From Brevundimonas subvibrioides (GTDB taxonomy: Bacteria > Pseudomonadota > Alphaproteobacteria > Caulobacterales > Caulobacteraceae): a stretch of 64,000 nt of DNA. The stretch covers positions 62,001-126,000 of the forward strand of contig NZ_NCEQ01000013.1 of assembly GCF_002280785.1 (NCBI RefSeq). The letters are read 5' to 3'. Made by a program: the position numbers and the translations under genes. Under the pieces are notes generated by a model that searched no databases, had not been told where the DNA came from, and saw nothing but the letters and a program-made list of their open reading frames with translations. Below are positions 1 to 7,439 of this stretch, in pieces (positions within the stretch are counted from its first letter, which is position 1; each line of letters begins with the position of its first letter).

Positions 1-16
1 ATTCGCCGTCCGATTC

Positions 17-38
17 TGCTGACAGCCTGCTGTCAGCA
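17..38. promoter_or_regulatory. Perfect 10-bp inverted repeat upstream of uvrB
   Basis: Two perfect 10-bp arms (left arm TGCTGACAGC) face each other across a 2-bp centre, about 60 bp upstream of the uvrB start. The compact shape suits a dimeric repressor operator. It could also be the end of a terminator for a gene to the left of the window, but no T-run follows. The function is not known. Confidence 0.4.
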
Positions 39-95
39 TCCGCATCGGCCGCCCGCGCCTTGACTGGCGACATCTCCCCTCGCGCACTAAGTTCC

Positions 96-110
96 GTTCA
101 TGAACCGTTC
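96..110 (+). promoter_or_regulatory. SOS (LexA) box overlapping the uvrB start codon
   Basis: The sequence GTTCATGAACCGTTC matches the alphaproteobacterial LexA operator GTTC-N7-GTTC exactly. The uvrB ATG lies inside it, at 100-102. A possible -35 (TTGACT, 60-65) and an ACTAA-containing -10 region (about 84-90) lie upstream, which would put transcription start very close to the ATG. This suggests a leaderless mRNA with LexA sitting on the start site. UvrB is a classic SOS gene, which fits. The box is seen directly; binding is inferred. Confidence 0.75.
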
Positions 111-2472
111 TTCGACCCCCAAGGGCTCGGCGCCCGTCATCAAGAAGCCTGTCCACATCCCGAACCAGGGCGTGGCGGAGGCGCCGTCGGCCTTCCTGCG
201 CGACGACAGGACGCCTCTCCCGAAGGCGATGAAAAACATGCCGATGTTCGCGCCGGTCACCGGCCCGCGCCTGACGCCGGAGGAGGCGCCGACCGGCCCC
301 GGCGACTGGGTTCCCCACCGCCCCGACCGCCCGGCCAAGAGCCTCAAGGGCCGCCAGAACAATCGCTTCCGGCTGGAGACCAGCTACACCCCCGCCGGCG
401 ACCAGCCCGCCGCCATCGCCGAACTGGTGTCCCAGGCGGCCCAGGGCGACCGCGACCAGGTGCTGCTGGGCGTCACCGGCTCGGGCAAGACCTTCACCAT
501 GGCCAAGGTGATCGAGGCGACCCAGCGCCCGGCCCTGATCCTGGCCCCCAACAAGACCCTGGCGGCCCAGCTCTACAGCGAGTTCAAGAGCTTCTTCCCC
601 GACAACGCCGTCGAGTATTTCGTCAGCTACTACGACTACTACCAGCCCGAAGCCTACGTCCCCCGGACCGACACCTATATCGAGAAGGACTCCTCCATCA
701 ACGAGCAGATCGACCGGATGCGCCACTCGGCGACGCGGTCGATCCTGGAGCGGGACGACGTCATCGTGGTGGCGAGCGTCAGCTGCATCTACGGCATCGG
801 CTCGGTCGAGACCTATACCGCCATGACCTTCGACCTGAAGGTCGGGGACCAGATCGACGAGTCCAAGCTGCGCGCCGACCTGATCGCCCTGCAGTACAAG
901 CGCAACGACGTCGCCTTCGACCGCGGCATGTTCCGCAAACGCGGCGACACGGTCGAGATCTTCCCCGTCCACCTCGACGACCGGGCCTGGCGCGTCAGCC
1001 TGTTCGGCGACGAGATCGAGTCGATCGCCGAGTTCGACCCCCTGACCGGCAAGAAGACCGCCGAGCTGAAGGAGGTCACCGTCTATGCCGCCAGCCACTA
1101 CGTCACCCCGCGCCCGACGCTGAACCAGGCGCTCGGCGGCATCAAGGCCGAGCTGAAGGAGACGCTCGACTGGATGATCGAGAACGGCAAGCTGCTGGAG
1201 GCCCAGCGGCTGGAACAGCGCGTGCGCTTCGACCTGGAAATGATGGAGGCCACCGGCTCCTGCGCCGGGATCGAGAACTACAGCCGCTGGCTGACCGGCC
1301 GCAGCCCCGGCGAGCCGCCGCCGACCTTCTTCGAATATATCCCCGACAACGCCCTGCTGTTCGTGGACGAGAGCCACGTCACCATCGGCCAGATCAACGG
1401 CATGTTCCGGGGCGACTACCGCCGCAAATCGACCCTGGCGGAGTACGGCTTCCGCCTGCCCTCCTGCATCGACAACCGCCCGCTCAAGTTCGACGAATGG
1501 GAGGCGATGCGGCCCCAGACGGTGCACGTCTCGGCCACCCCGGGCCCGTGGGAGATGGAACAGACCGGCGGCGTCTTCGTCGAACAGGTCATCCGCCCCA
1601 CCGGCCTGATCGACCCCCCGGTCGAGATCCGCCCCGTCAGTGGCCAGACCCGCAACCAGGTCGACGACGTCATCGACGAGGTCAAGGCCGTGGCCCGCCA
1701 GGGCTACCGCTCCCTGGTCACCGTCCTGACCAAGAAGATGGCCGAGGACCTGACCGAATACATGCACGAACAGGGGGTGCGCGTGCGCTACATGCACTCC
1801 GACGTCGACACGATGGAGCGGATCGAGATCATCCGCGACCTGCGGCTGGGCTCCTTCGACGTCCTGATCGGCATCAACCTCCTGCGCGAAGGGCTCGACA
1901 TCCCCGAGTGCGGCCTGGTCGCCATCCTCGACGCGGACAAGGAGGGCTTCCTGCGCTCCGAGACCTCCCTGATCCAGACCATCGGCCGCGCGGCCCGCAA
2001 CGTCGATGGCCGCGTCATCCTCTATGCCGACCGCGTCACCGGCTCGATGGAGCGCGCCATGGCCGAGACCAACCGCCGCCGCGAGCGCCAGGAGGCCTAC
2101 AACCTCGAACACGGCATCACGCCCGAGAGCGTCAAGCGCGACATCAAGGAGATCCTGGCCAGCCCCTATGAGAAGGACCGCGTCCTGGTCCCCACCGGCG
2201 TCAAGGAGGAGAGCCGCCCCTTCGTCGGCAACAATTTCCAGGCCACGCTGCGCGACATGGAAGGCAAGATGCGCGAGGCCGCCAGCAATCTGGAGTTCGA
2301 GGAGGCCGGCCGTCTCCGCGACGAGATCAAGAAGCTGAAACTCCTCGACCTGGAGTTCGCCAACGAGATCCTGACCGGGGACGGGCAGGACGTGGATGCG
2401 TCAGCGCCGAAACGCTGGCGCAAGGAGGCGCAGGCGGAGGCGCAGGAGCGGTTCAGGAAGGGGCGGCTGTAG
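100..2472 (+). CDS. uvrB: Excinuclease ABC subunit UvrB
   Basis: UvrB is the damage-verifying helicase-like subunit of nucleotide excision repair. It is loaded by UvrA and recruits UvrC. The 790-aa product shows Walker A GVTGSGKT (about residues 124-131), the beta-hairpin region with [11 protein letters not shown], the DESH box, motif [11 protein letters not shown], and a C-terminal UVR motif (about 715-747) that contacts UvrC. The conserved core starts near residue 86 ([16 protein letters not shown]), so there is a basic, proline-rich N-terminal extension of about 85 residues. The start at 100 was chosen because the reading frame is open from there and an SOS box covers it; a later start at the MKNMPMF methionine cannot be excluded. 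No gene follows closely, so it is probably monocistronic. Confidence 0.96.
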   Translation: MNRSSTPKGSAPVIKKPVHIPNQGVAEAPSAFLRDDRTPLPKAMKNMPMFAPVTGPRLTPEEAPTGPGDWVPHRPDRPAKSLKGRQNNRFRLETSYTPAGDQPAAIAELVSQAAQGDRDQVLLGVTGSGKTFTMAKVIEATQRPALILAPNKTLAAQLYSEFKSFFPDNAVEYFVSYYDYYQPEAYVPRTDTYIEKDSSINEQIDRMRHSATRSILERDDVIVVASVSCIYGIGSVETYTAMTFDLKVGDQIDESKLRADLIALQYKRNDVAFDRGMFRKRGDTVEIFPVHLDDRAWRVSLFGDEIESIAEFDPLTGKKTAELKEVTVYAASHYVTPRPTLNQALGGIKAELKETLDWMIENGKLLEAQRLEQRVRFDLEMMEATGSCAGIENYSRWLTGRSPGEPPPTFFEYIPDNALLFVDESHVTIGQINGMFRGDYRRKSTLAEYGFRLPSCIDNRPLKFDEWEAMRPQTVHVSATPGPWEMEQTGGVFVEQVIRPTGLIDPPVEIRPVSGQTRNQVDDVIDEVKAVARQGYRSLVTVLTKKMAEDLTEYMHEQGVRVRYMHSDVDTMERIEIIRDLRLGSFDVLIGINLLREGLDIPECGLVAILDADKEGFLRSETSLIQTIGRAARNVDGRVILYADRVTGSMERAMAETNRRRERQEAYNLEHGITPESVKRDIKEILASPYEKDRVLVPTGVKEESRPFVGNNFQATLRDMEGKMREAASNLEFEEAGRLRDEIKKLKLLDLEFANEILTGDGQDVDASAPKRWRKEAQAEAQERFRKGRL

Positions 2473-2814
2473 GGGGGCATCGCGCTGGTTCCGGATGATG
2501 AACAGTCGGCGGTCTGCGCCGAGTTCGAATCTCAGGTTGTTCGGCACAATCGTAAAGTGGTCTCAAGCTCAATTTCGACCCAAGCAGGTTCCGTAGAGCG
2601 GCTTCTGCATCACAGGCCGCCCACAGCGCGAATGCGGACTTTGCTCTCCAGCACCCGCCCAAGGTTCAATAAAGAACATAGGGTAGGATATACCGAGTAA
2701 AAATACTGCAATTTTCCAAATTGACTTGATTTAGGAAAATAAAAACTTCGTTAGACTCCCGCAGTAAGCGAGGTCTAGCGTGTCCTCGCGCAATAATAGC
2801 GCATGGGGGCTAAC
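2473..2814. other. Intergenic, no gene recognised; becomes AT-rich
   Basis: No convincing coding region. From about 2660 the base composition falls sharply towards AT (poly-A and poly-T tracts around 2690-2750), unlike the surrounding high-GC DNA. This marks the left edge of an accessory patch and probably holds the promoter of the lipoprotein gene that follows. A T-arm-like sequence near 2521-2533 was examined and rejected as a tRNA. Confidence 0.6.
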
Positions 2815-3204
2815 ATGAAAATGAAACTGGCTGCGGCATTATGTGTCGCAATGACTTCTTCTGCGTGCACCACGACTGAGAAAGTAAATGTCATGCAGCC
2901 GGGCGACCAGGCGATGACGTGCGCTGCACTGAGAGCCGAGTTCGTCAAATTGGACGAAATCAAGCTGGACGGCCAAAGCGACCAAGGCGTGAACGGAGCG
3001 AACGTGGCGGCGGTCCTCTTCTTCTGGCCGGCAGCCGTCGGGAACTACATGTCAGCGCGCGACGCATTGGCGGTCGCTGAACGTCGCCATAGCCATTTGA
3101 TGACGATCTACGACGGAAAAAACTGTGATAATCCTGCAAACGCGAACCTGACCTTTATGGTCCCCCGCGAACTGCTGACTCCCGAAGGCGGCGTGTCACA
3201 CTAG
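2815..3204 (+). CDS. Small lipoprotein of unknown function
   Basis: A 129-aa protein with a lipoprotein signal peptide: positively charged start (MKMK), hydrophobic stretch, and lipobox SSAC with the acylated Cys near residue 18. The mature part has three more Cys residues (at TCAALR, NCDN and the lipid Cys region) and a short hydrophobic segment (AAVLFFWPAAVGNYM), which resembles small outer-membrane lipoproteins of phages and proteobacteria. The start at 2815 is preferred over 2803 because a GGGGG stretch sits just before it and it gives a normal signal peptide. Base composition is less GC-rich than the neighbours, suggesting recent acquisition. No family was recognised with certainty. Confidence 0.7.
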   Translation: MKMKLAAALCVAMTSSACTTTEKVNVMQPGDQAMTCAALRAEFVKLDEIKLDGQSDQGVNGANVAAVLFFWPAAVGNYMSARDALAVAERRHSHLMTIYDGKNCDNPANANLTFMVPRELLTPEGGVSH

Positions 3205-3610
3205 ATACTGAAGCCTTTCGCCCGTTCGCCGAATACGCGGGCGGGCGGAGGGTTATCCCATGGATCCGGCTATTATATTAATAAAATTAAAAATCTTATC
3301 TTGGTCTCTGAATAAAACTCGTCACGAAATTTAGGACAATAATTGGCATTTATTAATCAGCACCTGACAATTGGCGCTGAGCGTTTTTAACATCTTAAAT
3401 GCATTGACGAGCAGAGAAATTCGGGGGCGCGGACCTTGACTGTATACAACTAACCACCTGGGCCGGCACGGAGATAGTTGAAACCGAACCGCCCCTGCGC
3501 CTTCACCTGCGTGGCCTGCGTCCAGGTTGCGGGCGGGAGGCGCTGACGGAGCCCGGGCCTCAACTGGGGGCGGGCAAAGCAATGCCGGCGGCCGACCCGA
3601 AGGGCGGCGC
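3205..3610. other. Intergenic, AT-rich then GC-rich; no intact gene
   Basis: The first half (about 3260-3420) is strongly AT-rich, with A/T runs and no plausible ORF. The second half returns to high GC and leads into a DpnI-like remnant. No complete regulatory element was recognised. Composition and content suggest an old insertion scar. Confidence 0.5.
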
Positions 3611-3742
3611 GTCACCAACGCCTTCTGTCCAAGCTGCGGCGCAACGCCCCTGACCGCCTTCGCGGCCAAGGCGCCGGTGGCCGACGTCCATTGCGGCGTC
3701 TGCGCCGAGGACGACGAACTCAGGGCCGCCAGGGGCCGCACG
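3611..3742 (+). pseudogene. Remnant of a DpnI-family (methyl-directed) restriction endonuclease
   Basis: About 44 codons read VTNAFCPSCGA..PL..F....PVADVHCGVCAEDDELRAARGR. This matches the catalytic zinc-binding segment of DpnI, which has the same CPxCG...PVAD..C..C.E..EL spacing. DpnI cuts G(m6A)TC and uses D, E and K of a D..ELK site; here D and E remain but the K position is R (DELRA). The rest of the enzyme is missing: upstream is unrelated low-complexity sequence and downstream a palindromic repeat begins within 25 bp. The match to DpnI is from memory of the family motif. It is a dead fragment, not a working gene. Confidence 0.65.
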
Positions 3743-3766
3743 GATGCGAGGACGGCGTGACCAGGT

Positions 3767-3926
3767 CCTTCTCCCCTTGCGGGAGAAGGTGGCAGCCGAA
3801 GGCTGACGGATGAGGGGTCGCACGGGCGGTCGGAGTGAGCGAAAGCCACGCAGGGCTTTGAGGTCAGCGTGACCCCTCATCCGACCTCGCTTCGCTCGGC
3901 CACCTTCTCCCGCAAGGGGAGAAGGG
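3767..3926. repeat. Palindromic intergenic repeat, family A
   Basis: Two perfect 26-bp inverted arms (3767-3792 and 3901-3926) each form their own hairpin (CTTCTCCC...GGGAGAAG). Inside them is a second inverted pair, GATGAGGGGTC / GACCCCTCATC. The centre of about 70 bp is not coding. The same arms recur around 6207-6254, 6653-6700, 36235-36442, 37728-37877 and 46343-46491. Confidence 0.85.
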
Positions 3927-3986
3927 CTCAAACCAACTCCACCTTCAACGAATGCCCCAGCACCCGCGCCGCGCGGCTCAGGGCAG

Positions 3987-4255
3987 CCAGCGTCACATTG
4001 GAGGCGTTCGGGTCGAGGACGCGGTTCAGCTGCGCCCGACCTGATCCCTCTCCCGGTGGGAGAGGGCTTGAGCCCCCGATCAAGTCGGGGGGCAGCGATG
4101 CGGCTAAGCCGAAAGGGTGAGGGGCGTGCCCTCACCGGTTGGCGACAAACCCCTCACCCTTTCGCGCGAAGAACACTCGCTGACGCTCGTGTGCTCAGCG
4201 TCTCCAGCGTCACATTGGAGGCGTTCGGGTCGAGGACGCGGTTCAGTTGCGCCCG
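3987..4255. repeat. 52-bp direct repeat flanking the inserted element
   Basis: Positions 3987-4038 and 4204-4255 are identical except for one base (4030 versus 4247). Both code for the same HTH segment of the broken regulator on the minus strand. Between them is 165 bp holding the family B repeat. Beyond the 52 bp the copies differ (codons for AAL versus ETL), so this is either a long target duplication that later drifted or recombination between two paralogues. Confidence 0.8.
4042..4192. repeat. Palindromic repeat, family B, copy 1
   Basis: Starts TGATCCCTCTCCC with a hairpin (CCCTCTCCC ggt GGGAGAGGG), and holds a second inverted pair GGGTGAGGGG / CCCCTCACCC. The 99-bp core 4094-4192 is identical to 5157-5255. 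It interrupts the XRE-like gene. Confidence 0.85.
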
Positions 4256-4417
4256 GCTGGCAGCCATCCGCGCGACATCACGACGGGCGGGCAGTCTTCT
4301 GGTCGGCCATCGCCTGCTGGAGCTGGAGGGCGATCACGCTCTTGACCGCGCGCAGCGTCACCGCCTCGCGGATGCCCTCCTCGTCGAGGAAGTCGTCGAG
4401 GGTGCTCAGGCTGATGC

Positions 4418-5035
4418 TCATGTCGCGGGCTTCTTGCGTGGCGCGGCCTTCCGACGGGCAGGTTTGCGAGCGCCCGCGACGACTTGACCTGCGATATCGC
4501 CCAGGGCGTTCGACCCCAGGACGCCGCGCGCCATGCCGATAGCCGCACCGAAGGCCGCGCCGGCAACTGGACCGACGATGGGGATCGGCACGGCAATCAG
4601 GGCTCCGACGACGGCGCCGGCCGCTGCATCCTTGGTGATCTCGCTGCGAGCCACCGACTTGCCCAGTTCGCCGGCTTCGCGGGACACCACAGCGGCCGCC
4701 CGGCCTGCTGCGTCTCTGGCGATCCTGAAGTCCGCCTCGTCGATCTTGCCGTCGCCGTTCAGGTCCCCGACCGCGTGCATGGCCGCGTTGCCAGCCCGTC
4801 CCGCCGCCTTGGCCGTCACCCCTGCGGAGCGTCCGATATCGCCACCCGCCTTCGCCAGACCTGCCCCGGCCCTGCCCGCCGCGACGCGCGTCGCCTCCAT
4901 CCCGGACTGAAAGGACGTTCGGGCGCTGTCGCCCAGCCGCCCGGCCCTCTCCATCAGGCTTGGCGAAGCGAGCGCTTCGGTCTCGACGACGACAGGCGCG
5001 AGCGCCCGCTCTTTCGATTTCGGTGTCTTGGTCAT
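4418..5035 (-). CDS. EF-hand / glycine-zipper membrane protein, unknown function
   Basis: A 205-aa Ala/Gly-rich protein. The N-terminal 90 residues look amphipathic and helical. Residues 91-102 (DLNGDGKIDEAD) form a canonical EF-hand or dockerin-like calcium loop. Residues about 137-170 form a hydrophobic glycine-zipper segment (VVGALIAVPIPIVGPVAG), followed by a Lys/Arg-rich tail (KPARRKAAPRKKP). No signal peptide is evident. Its stop overlaps the start of the broken XRE regulator by ATGA, so it was once translated together with a repressor- or antitoxin-like partner. The combination could be a regulated membrane-active protein, but this is inference; no named family was recognised. Confidence 0.7.
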   Translation of the reverse strand: MTKTPKSKERALAPVVVETEALASPSLMERAGRLGDSARTSFQSGMEATRVAAGRAGAGLAKAGGDIGRSAGVTAKAAGRAGNAAMHAVGDLNGDGKIDEADFRIARDAAGRAAAVVSREAGELGKSVARSEITKDAAAGAVVGALIAVPIPIVGPVAGAAFGAAIGMARGVLGSNALGDIAGQVVAGARKPARRKAAPRKKPAT

Positions 5036-5112
5036 GTTTCCCCCAGCGCCGCAGTGGAGTGGGATCAGAGGACAACGTCAAGTGGCTGGCACAGGCGCGA
5101 CCGCGCATGAGT

Positions 5113-5255
5113 TGATCCCTCTCCCGGTGGGAGAGGGCTTGAGGCTCGCAGAGCGGAGCGATGCGGCTAAGCCGAAAGGGTGAGGGGCGTGCCCTCACCG
5201 GTTGGCGACAAACCCCTCACCCTTTCGCGCGAAGAACACTCGCTGACGCTCGTGT
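5113..5255. repeat. Palindromic repeat, family B, copy 2
   Basis: Same start (TGATCCCTCTCCC) and the same 99-bp core as copy 1 at 4042-4192. The segment just inside the first hairpin differs in length and sequence. It lies about 75 bp upstream of the EF-hand gene start, so it may affect that promoter. Confidence 0.85.
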
Positions 5256-5465
5256 CGCGACCCGGAGGGCGGCGCGTCGCAGCCAACCTGTCGCACACGG
5301 TTTCGCTGAGACATTTCGCCTTCGCTTCGGCGCCGCTGGGTCCCCCGGTCTCGCTGCGCTCGCCGGAGGATGACGAAAGGGGCGGGCGGGGGACGTACCG
5401 GCGGACGAACTGATCCCTTCTCCCCTTGCGGGAGAGGGATCGGAGTTTCGTGGTGAAGGATGGCG
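5256..5465. other. Intergenic, partial repeat copies
   Basis: No gene. Around 5318-5376 there is a partial repeat ending GGAGGATGACGAAAGG, related to the element at 5' of def (53813-53870). At 5412-5448 there is half of a family A hairpin (CTTCTCCCCTTGCGGGAGA). The stretch looks like nested, decayed repeats. Confidence 0.6.
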
Positions 5466-5607
5466 TCTCCTCCCCGTCGCGCAGCGATGGGGAGGTGGCT
5501 CGGAGCGAAGCGGAGAGACGGAGGGGGTCTTCCCGCGCGCAGAACCCCTCCGTCTGCTCGCGAAGAGCTCGCATCCACCTCCCCGTCGCTGCGCGACAGG
5601 GAGGAGA
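5466..5607. repeat. Palindromic repeat, family C, copy 1
   Basis: Inverted arms of 33 bp (5466-5498 and 5575-5607) match with two mismatches. They begin TCTCCTCCCCGTCGC. An inner pair, GACGGAGGGG / CCCCTCCGTC, sits between them. A second copy is at 30294-30442. Confidence 0.85.
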
Positions 5608-5655
5608 CAGGGGCTACGTCCGCTTCCGGCGCACCCGCGCGCTAGCCTCCTCCCC

Positions 5656-6201
5656 ATGAGCGAACCGACACGCCGCAAGATCCGTCCCGAGGCTGTCTGG
5701 GCCGAGGCGCGCAAGGCGTGGGAGGACGGGCAGACGGCGCGGTCGGTGGCCAAACGCTATGACGTCGGGGTGCCGGCCCTGTGGAAACGGCGCGAGGCGG
5801 AGGGGTGGAGGCGGCCGGACCCTGTGTACGGGCCGGTCGAGCCGGCCGAGGGCTGGTCGATGTTCGCGCAGCGGACGTACGACGCCTTCGAAAGCCGGCT
5901 GGGCGAGGAACGGGACCTGGCCAGGGCGCTGTCGGCGGCGATGGTCGGGAAGCGGCCGGAGAACGTGCCGCTGTGGCATCTGCCCTTCGTCCTGCACTGG
6001 CGGGCCGAGCATCTGGGGGCCGAGGTCGCGGCGGAGGATCGGGAACGGAACCGGGAACAGGACTGGGCCGGGGCGGTCTGGGACGCCGAGGGGAGGATGG
6101 GGTCGGTGCAGGCGATGACGCTGGCGATCGTGCGGCTGAACCGGGCGGTGTGGCGGGAGCAGGCGGGGCTGCCGGAGGGGGCGGCGGAGGGGTGGCCTTA
6201 G
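5656..6201 (+). CDS. Conserved hypothetical protein with N-terminal HTH
   Basis: A 181-aa protein. Residues about 10-52 (WAEARKAWEDGQTARSVAKR, then YDVGVPALWKRREAEGWRR) look like a resolvase/terminase-small-subunit type helix-turn-helix, the pattern used to recognise DNA in Caulobacterales hypotheticals and phage packaging proteins. The rest is helical with many Trp and Glu residues and no catalytic motif. The gene stands alone, between repeat clusters on both sides; its stop is 5 bp before the inverted repeat enclosing the DUF559 gene. Function unknown; a DNA-binding role is inferred from the HTH only. Confidence 0.65.
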   Translation: MSEPTRRKIRPEAVWAEARKAWEDGQTARSVAKRYDVGVPALWKRREAEGWRRPDPVYGPVEPAEGWSMFAQRTYDAFESRLGEERDLARALSAAMVGKRPENVPLWHLPFVLHWRAEHLGAEVAAEDRERNREQDWAGAVWDAEGRMGSVQAMTLAIVRLNRAVWREQAGLPEGAAEGWP

Positions 6202-6206
6202 GAGTC

Positions 6207-6254
6207 CCTTCTCCCCTTGCGGGAGAAGGTGCCCCGGAGGGGCGGATGAGGGGT
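6207..6254 (+). repeat. Left arm of 48-bp inverted repeat around DUF559 gene
   Basis: A family A arm (starts CCTTCTCCCCTTGCGGGAGA). It is the reverse complement of 6653-6700 with one mismatch. It begins 5 bp after the stop of the HTH gene. Confidence 0.9.
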
Positions 6255-6287
6255 GAAACACCGCCGTTCGCCGGTTAGCCTCGGACC

Positions 6288-6647
6288 ATGTTGAAGCCGT
6301 CCGATCGCACCCGATCAAACGCCCGTCGCGGACGCAGCGATCCGACGCTCCCGGAAGCCCTCTTCTGGAAGGTCCTGAGGGATCGGCGGATGGAGGGGCT
6401 GAAGTTCCGACGGCAGATGCCGCTGGGGCCGTACATCGCAGACTTCGCCTGTCCCTCGATCCGGCTGATCCTTGAGCTGGACGGCGGGGTGCATGTGCTG
6501 AGGGCCGAAAGCGATGCGGTGCGGGATGCGTGGCTGAGCGCGAACGGCTGGACCGTGATGCGGTTTGCCAATGAGGCGGTGTTGCAGAATCCGGCGCTGC
6601 TGTTTCAAGCGGTTCGGGATCATGCGGTGGGGTTCGGCGAGGGCTGA
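6288..6647 (+). CDS. DUF559 (Vsr-like fold) endonuclease-domain protein
   Basis: A 119-aa protein of the DUF559 family, which belongs to the PD-(D/E)xK/Vsr-like nuclease group. Visible motifs: LPEALFWKVLRDRR, KFRRQMPLGPYIADF (D52), and LELDGGVH (E63, D65, H69), the usual metal- and catalytic-site residues. The length is normal for the family, and all key residues are present, so it looks intact. The whole gene lies between two near-identical inverted family A arms, starting 33 bp inside the left arm and ending 5 bp before the right arm. The cassette (6207-6700) fits exactly between the stops of two convergent genes. The biological substrate of DUF559 proteins is not established. Confidence 0.88.
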   Translation: MLKPSDRTRSNARRGRSDPTLPEALFWKVLRDRRMEGLKFRRQMPLGPYIADFACPSIRLILELDGGVHVLRAESDAVRDAWLSANGWTVMRFANEAVLQNPALLFQAVRDHAVGFGEG

Positions 6648-6652
6648 AGCTT

Positions 6653-6700
6653 ACCCCTCATCCGCCCCTGCGGGGCACCTTCTCCCGCAAGGGGAGAAGG
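6653..6700 (-). repeat. Right arm of 48-bp inverted repeat around DUF559 gene
   Basis: Reverse complement of 6207-6254 with a single mismatch. It ends 3 bp before the stop codon of the convergent oxidoreductase gene, and can form a hairpin by itself. Confidence 0.9.
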
Positions 6701-6703
6701 AAG

Positions 6704-7375
6704 TCAGGCCGCCGCCTGGTCCGCCGCGATCTTGCGCAGGGCCTCCTCGAAGACGGCGGCGGGCTGGCCGCCGGAGATCAGGTATCTGCCCTCGACCACC
6801 ACGGCGGGGACCGAGTTGATGCCGCGGCTGCGCCACAGGGCCTGTTCGGCGCGGACCTCGGCGGCGTAGCGGCCGGAGGCGAGCACCTCGGCCGCCCCGG
6901 CGCGGTCGAGACCGGCGGCCTCGGCGGCCCGGGTCAGGACGCCGGCGTCGGTCAGGTTGTTGCCGTCGGTGAAATGGGTGCGGAACAGGGCCGCCTTGAG
7001 CGCCTTCTGGGGCTCCGGCCCCTGTTCGCCGGCCCAGGCCAGCAGGCGGTGGGCGTCGAAGGTGTTCCAGATGCGGCTGTCGGCGCCCATCTTCATCTCG
7101 AATCCGGGCCAGGCCTCGGCCGTGCGGGCGGTGATCATGGCGCGGTTGGCGGCCGACTGTTCGGGGGTGGAGCCGTATTTGGCGGCGATGTGTTCGGTGA
7201 TGTTCTCGCCCTCAGCCGCCATGCCGGGGTTCAGCTCGAACGGCTGGAAGGCGATCTCGGCGGTGATGCCCTCGGCCTTGAGCGTGTCGAGGGCGGTCTC
7301 CAGCCCGCCGAGGCCGACGACGCACCAGGGGCAGACGACGTCCGAGACGAAGTCGATGTGAAGGGGCTTGGTCAT
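6704..7375 (-). CDS. DsbA-family oxidoreductase, FrnE-like
   Basis: A 223-aa thioredoxin-fold protein of the DsbA/FrnE group (2-hydroxychromene-2-carboxylate isomerase-like). The active site CPWC is at residues 15-18 (DFVSDVVCPWC), close to the N-terminus and with no signal peptide, so it acts in the cytoplasm. The cis-Pro region is INSVPAVVVEGRYLISGGQP near the C-terminus, typical for FrnE. Members reduce or isomerise disulfides, and some are linked to oxidative stress or polyketide maturation; the substrate here is unknown. Transcribed alone, divergent from the next gene. Confidence 0.88.
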   Translation of the reverse strand: MTKPLHIDFVSDVVCPWCVVGLGGLETALDTLKAEGITAEIAFQPFELNPGMAAEGENITEHIAAKYGSTPEQSAANRAMITARTAEAWPGFEMKMGADSRIWNTFDAHRLLAWAGEQGPEPQKALKAALFRTHFTDGNNLTDAGVLTRAAEAAGLDRAGAAEVLASGRYAAEVRAEQALWRSRGINSVPAVVVEGRYLISGGQPAAVFEEALRKIAADQAAA

Positions 7376-7439
7376 GATGGGCTCCGCAACGGTTCATGTT
7401 GCATATGGGTCTCCGAGCGGTCTGCGCTAGGGTGATGTC

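Larger units (their letters stand above)
3929..4421 (-). pseudogene. Broken XRE/HigA-like regulator, split by a repeat
   Basis: The 5' part (4421 down to about 4278) encodes MSISLSTLDDFLDEEG...LQQAMADQKTARPS and then stops. One frame over, the sequence continues RDVARMAASRAQLNRVLDP.. (to about 4195), the usual XRE helix-turn-helix of HigA-like antitoxins. A family B repeat then interrupts, and a second copy of AQLNRVLDPNASNVTL resumes and runs to ARVLGHSLKVELV and a normal stop (3929-3931). So there is one frameshift plus an insertion with a repeated flank. Its start overlaps the stop of the EF-hand gene (ATGA), so the two formed an operon. No working protein is expected beyond perhaps a 47-aa N-terminal stub. 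Confidence 0.75.

Noticed and set aside
60-2171. 703-aa ORF in another frame over uvrB
   Set aside because: Its Arg/Pro-rich composition is that of a shadow frame of high-GC DNA; uvrB is certain in the other frame.
2480-2550. Possible tRNA with a GAGTTCGAATCTC T-arm-like sequence
   Set aside because: The T-loop look-alike pairs only partly and no matching acceptor, D-arm or anticodon arm could be found around it.
6207-6700. DUF559 cassette as an ordinary insertion sequence
   Set aside because: No transposase and no obvious short target duplication at the outer ends; DUF559 is not a known transposase family.
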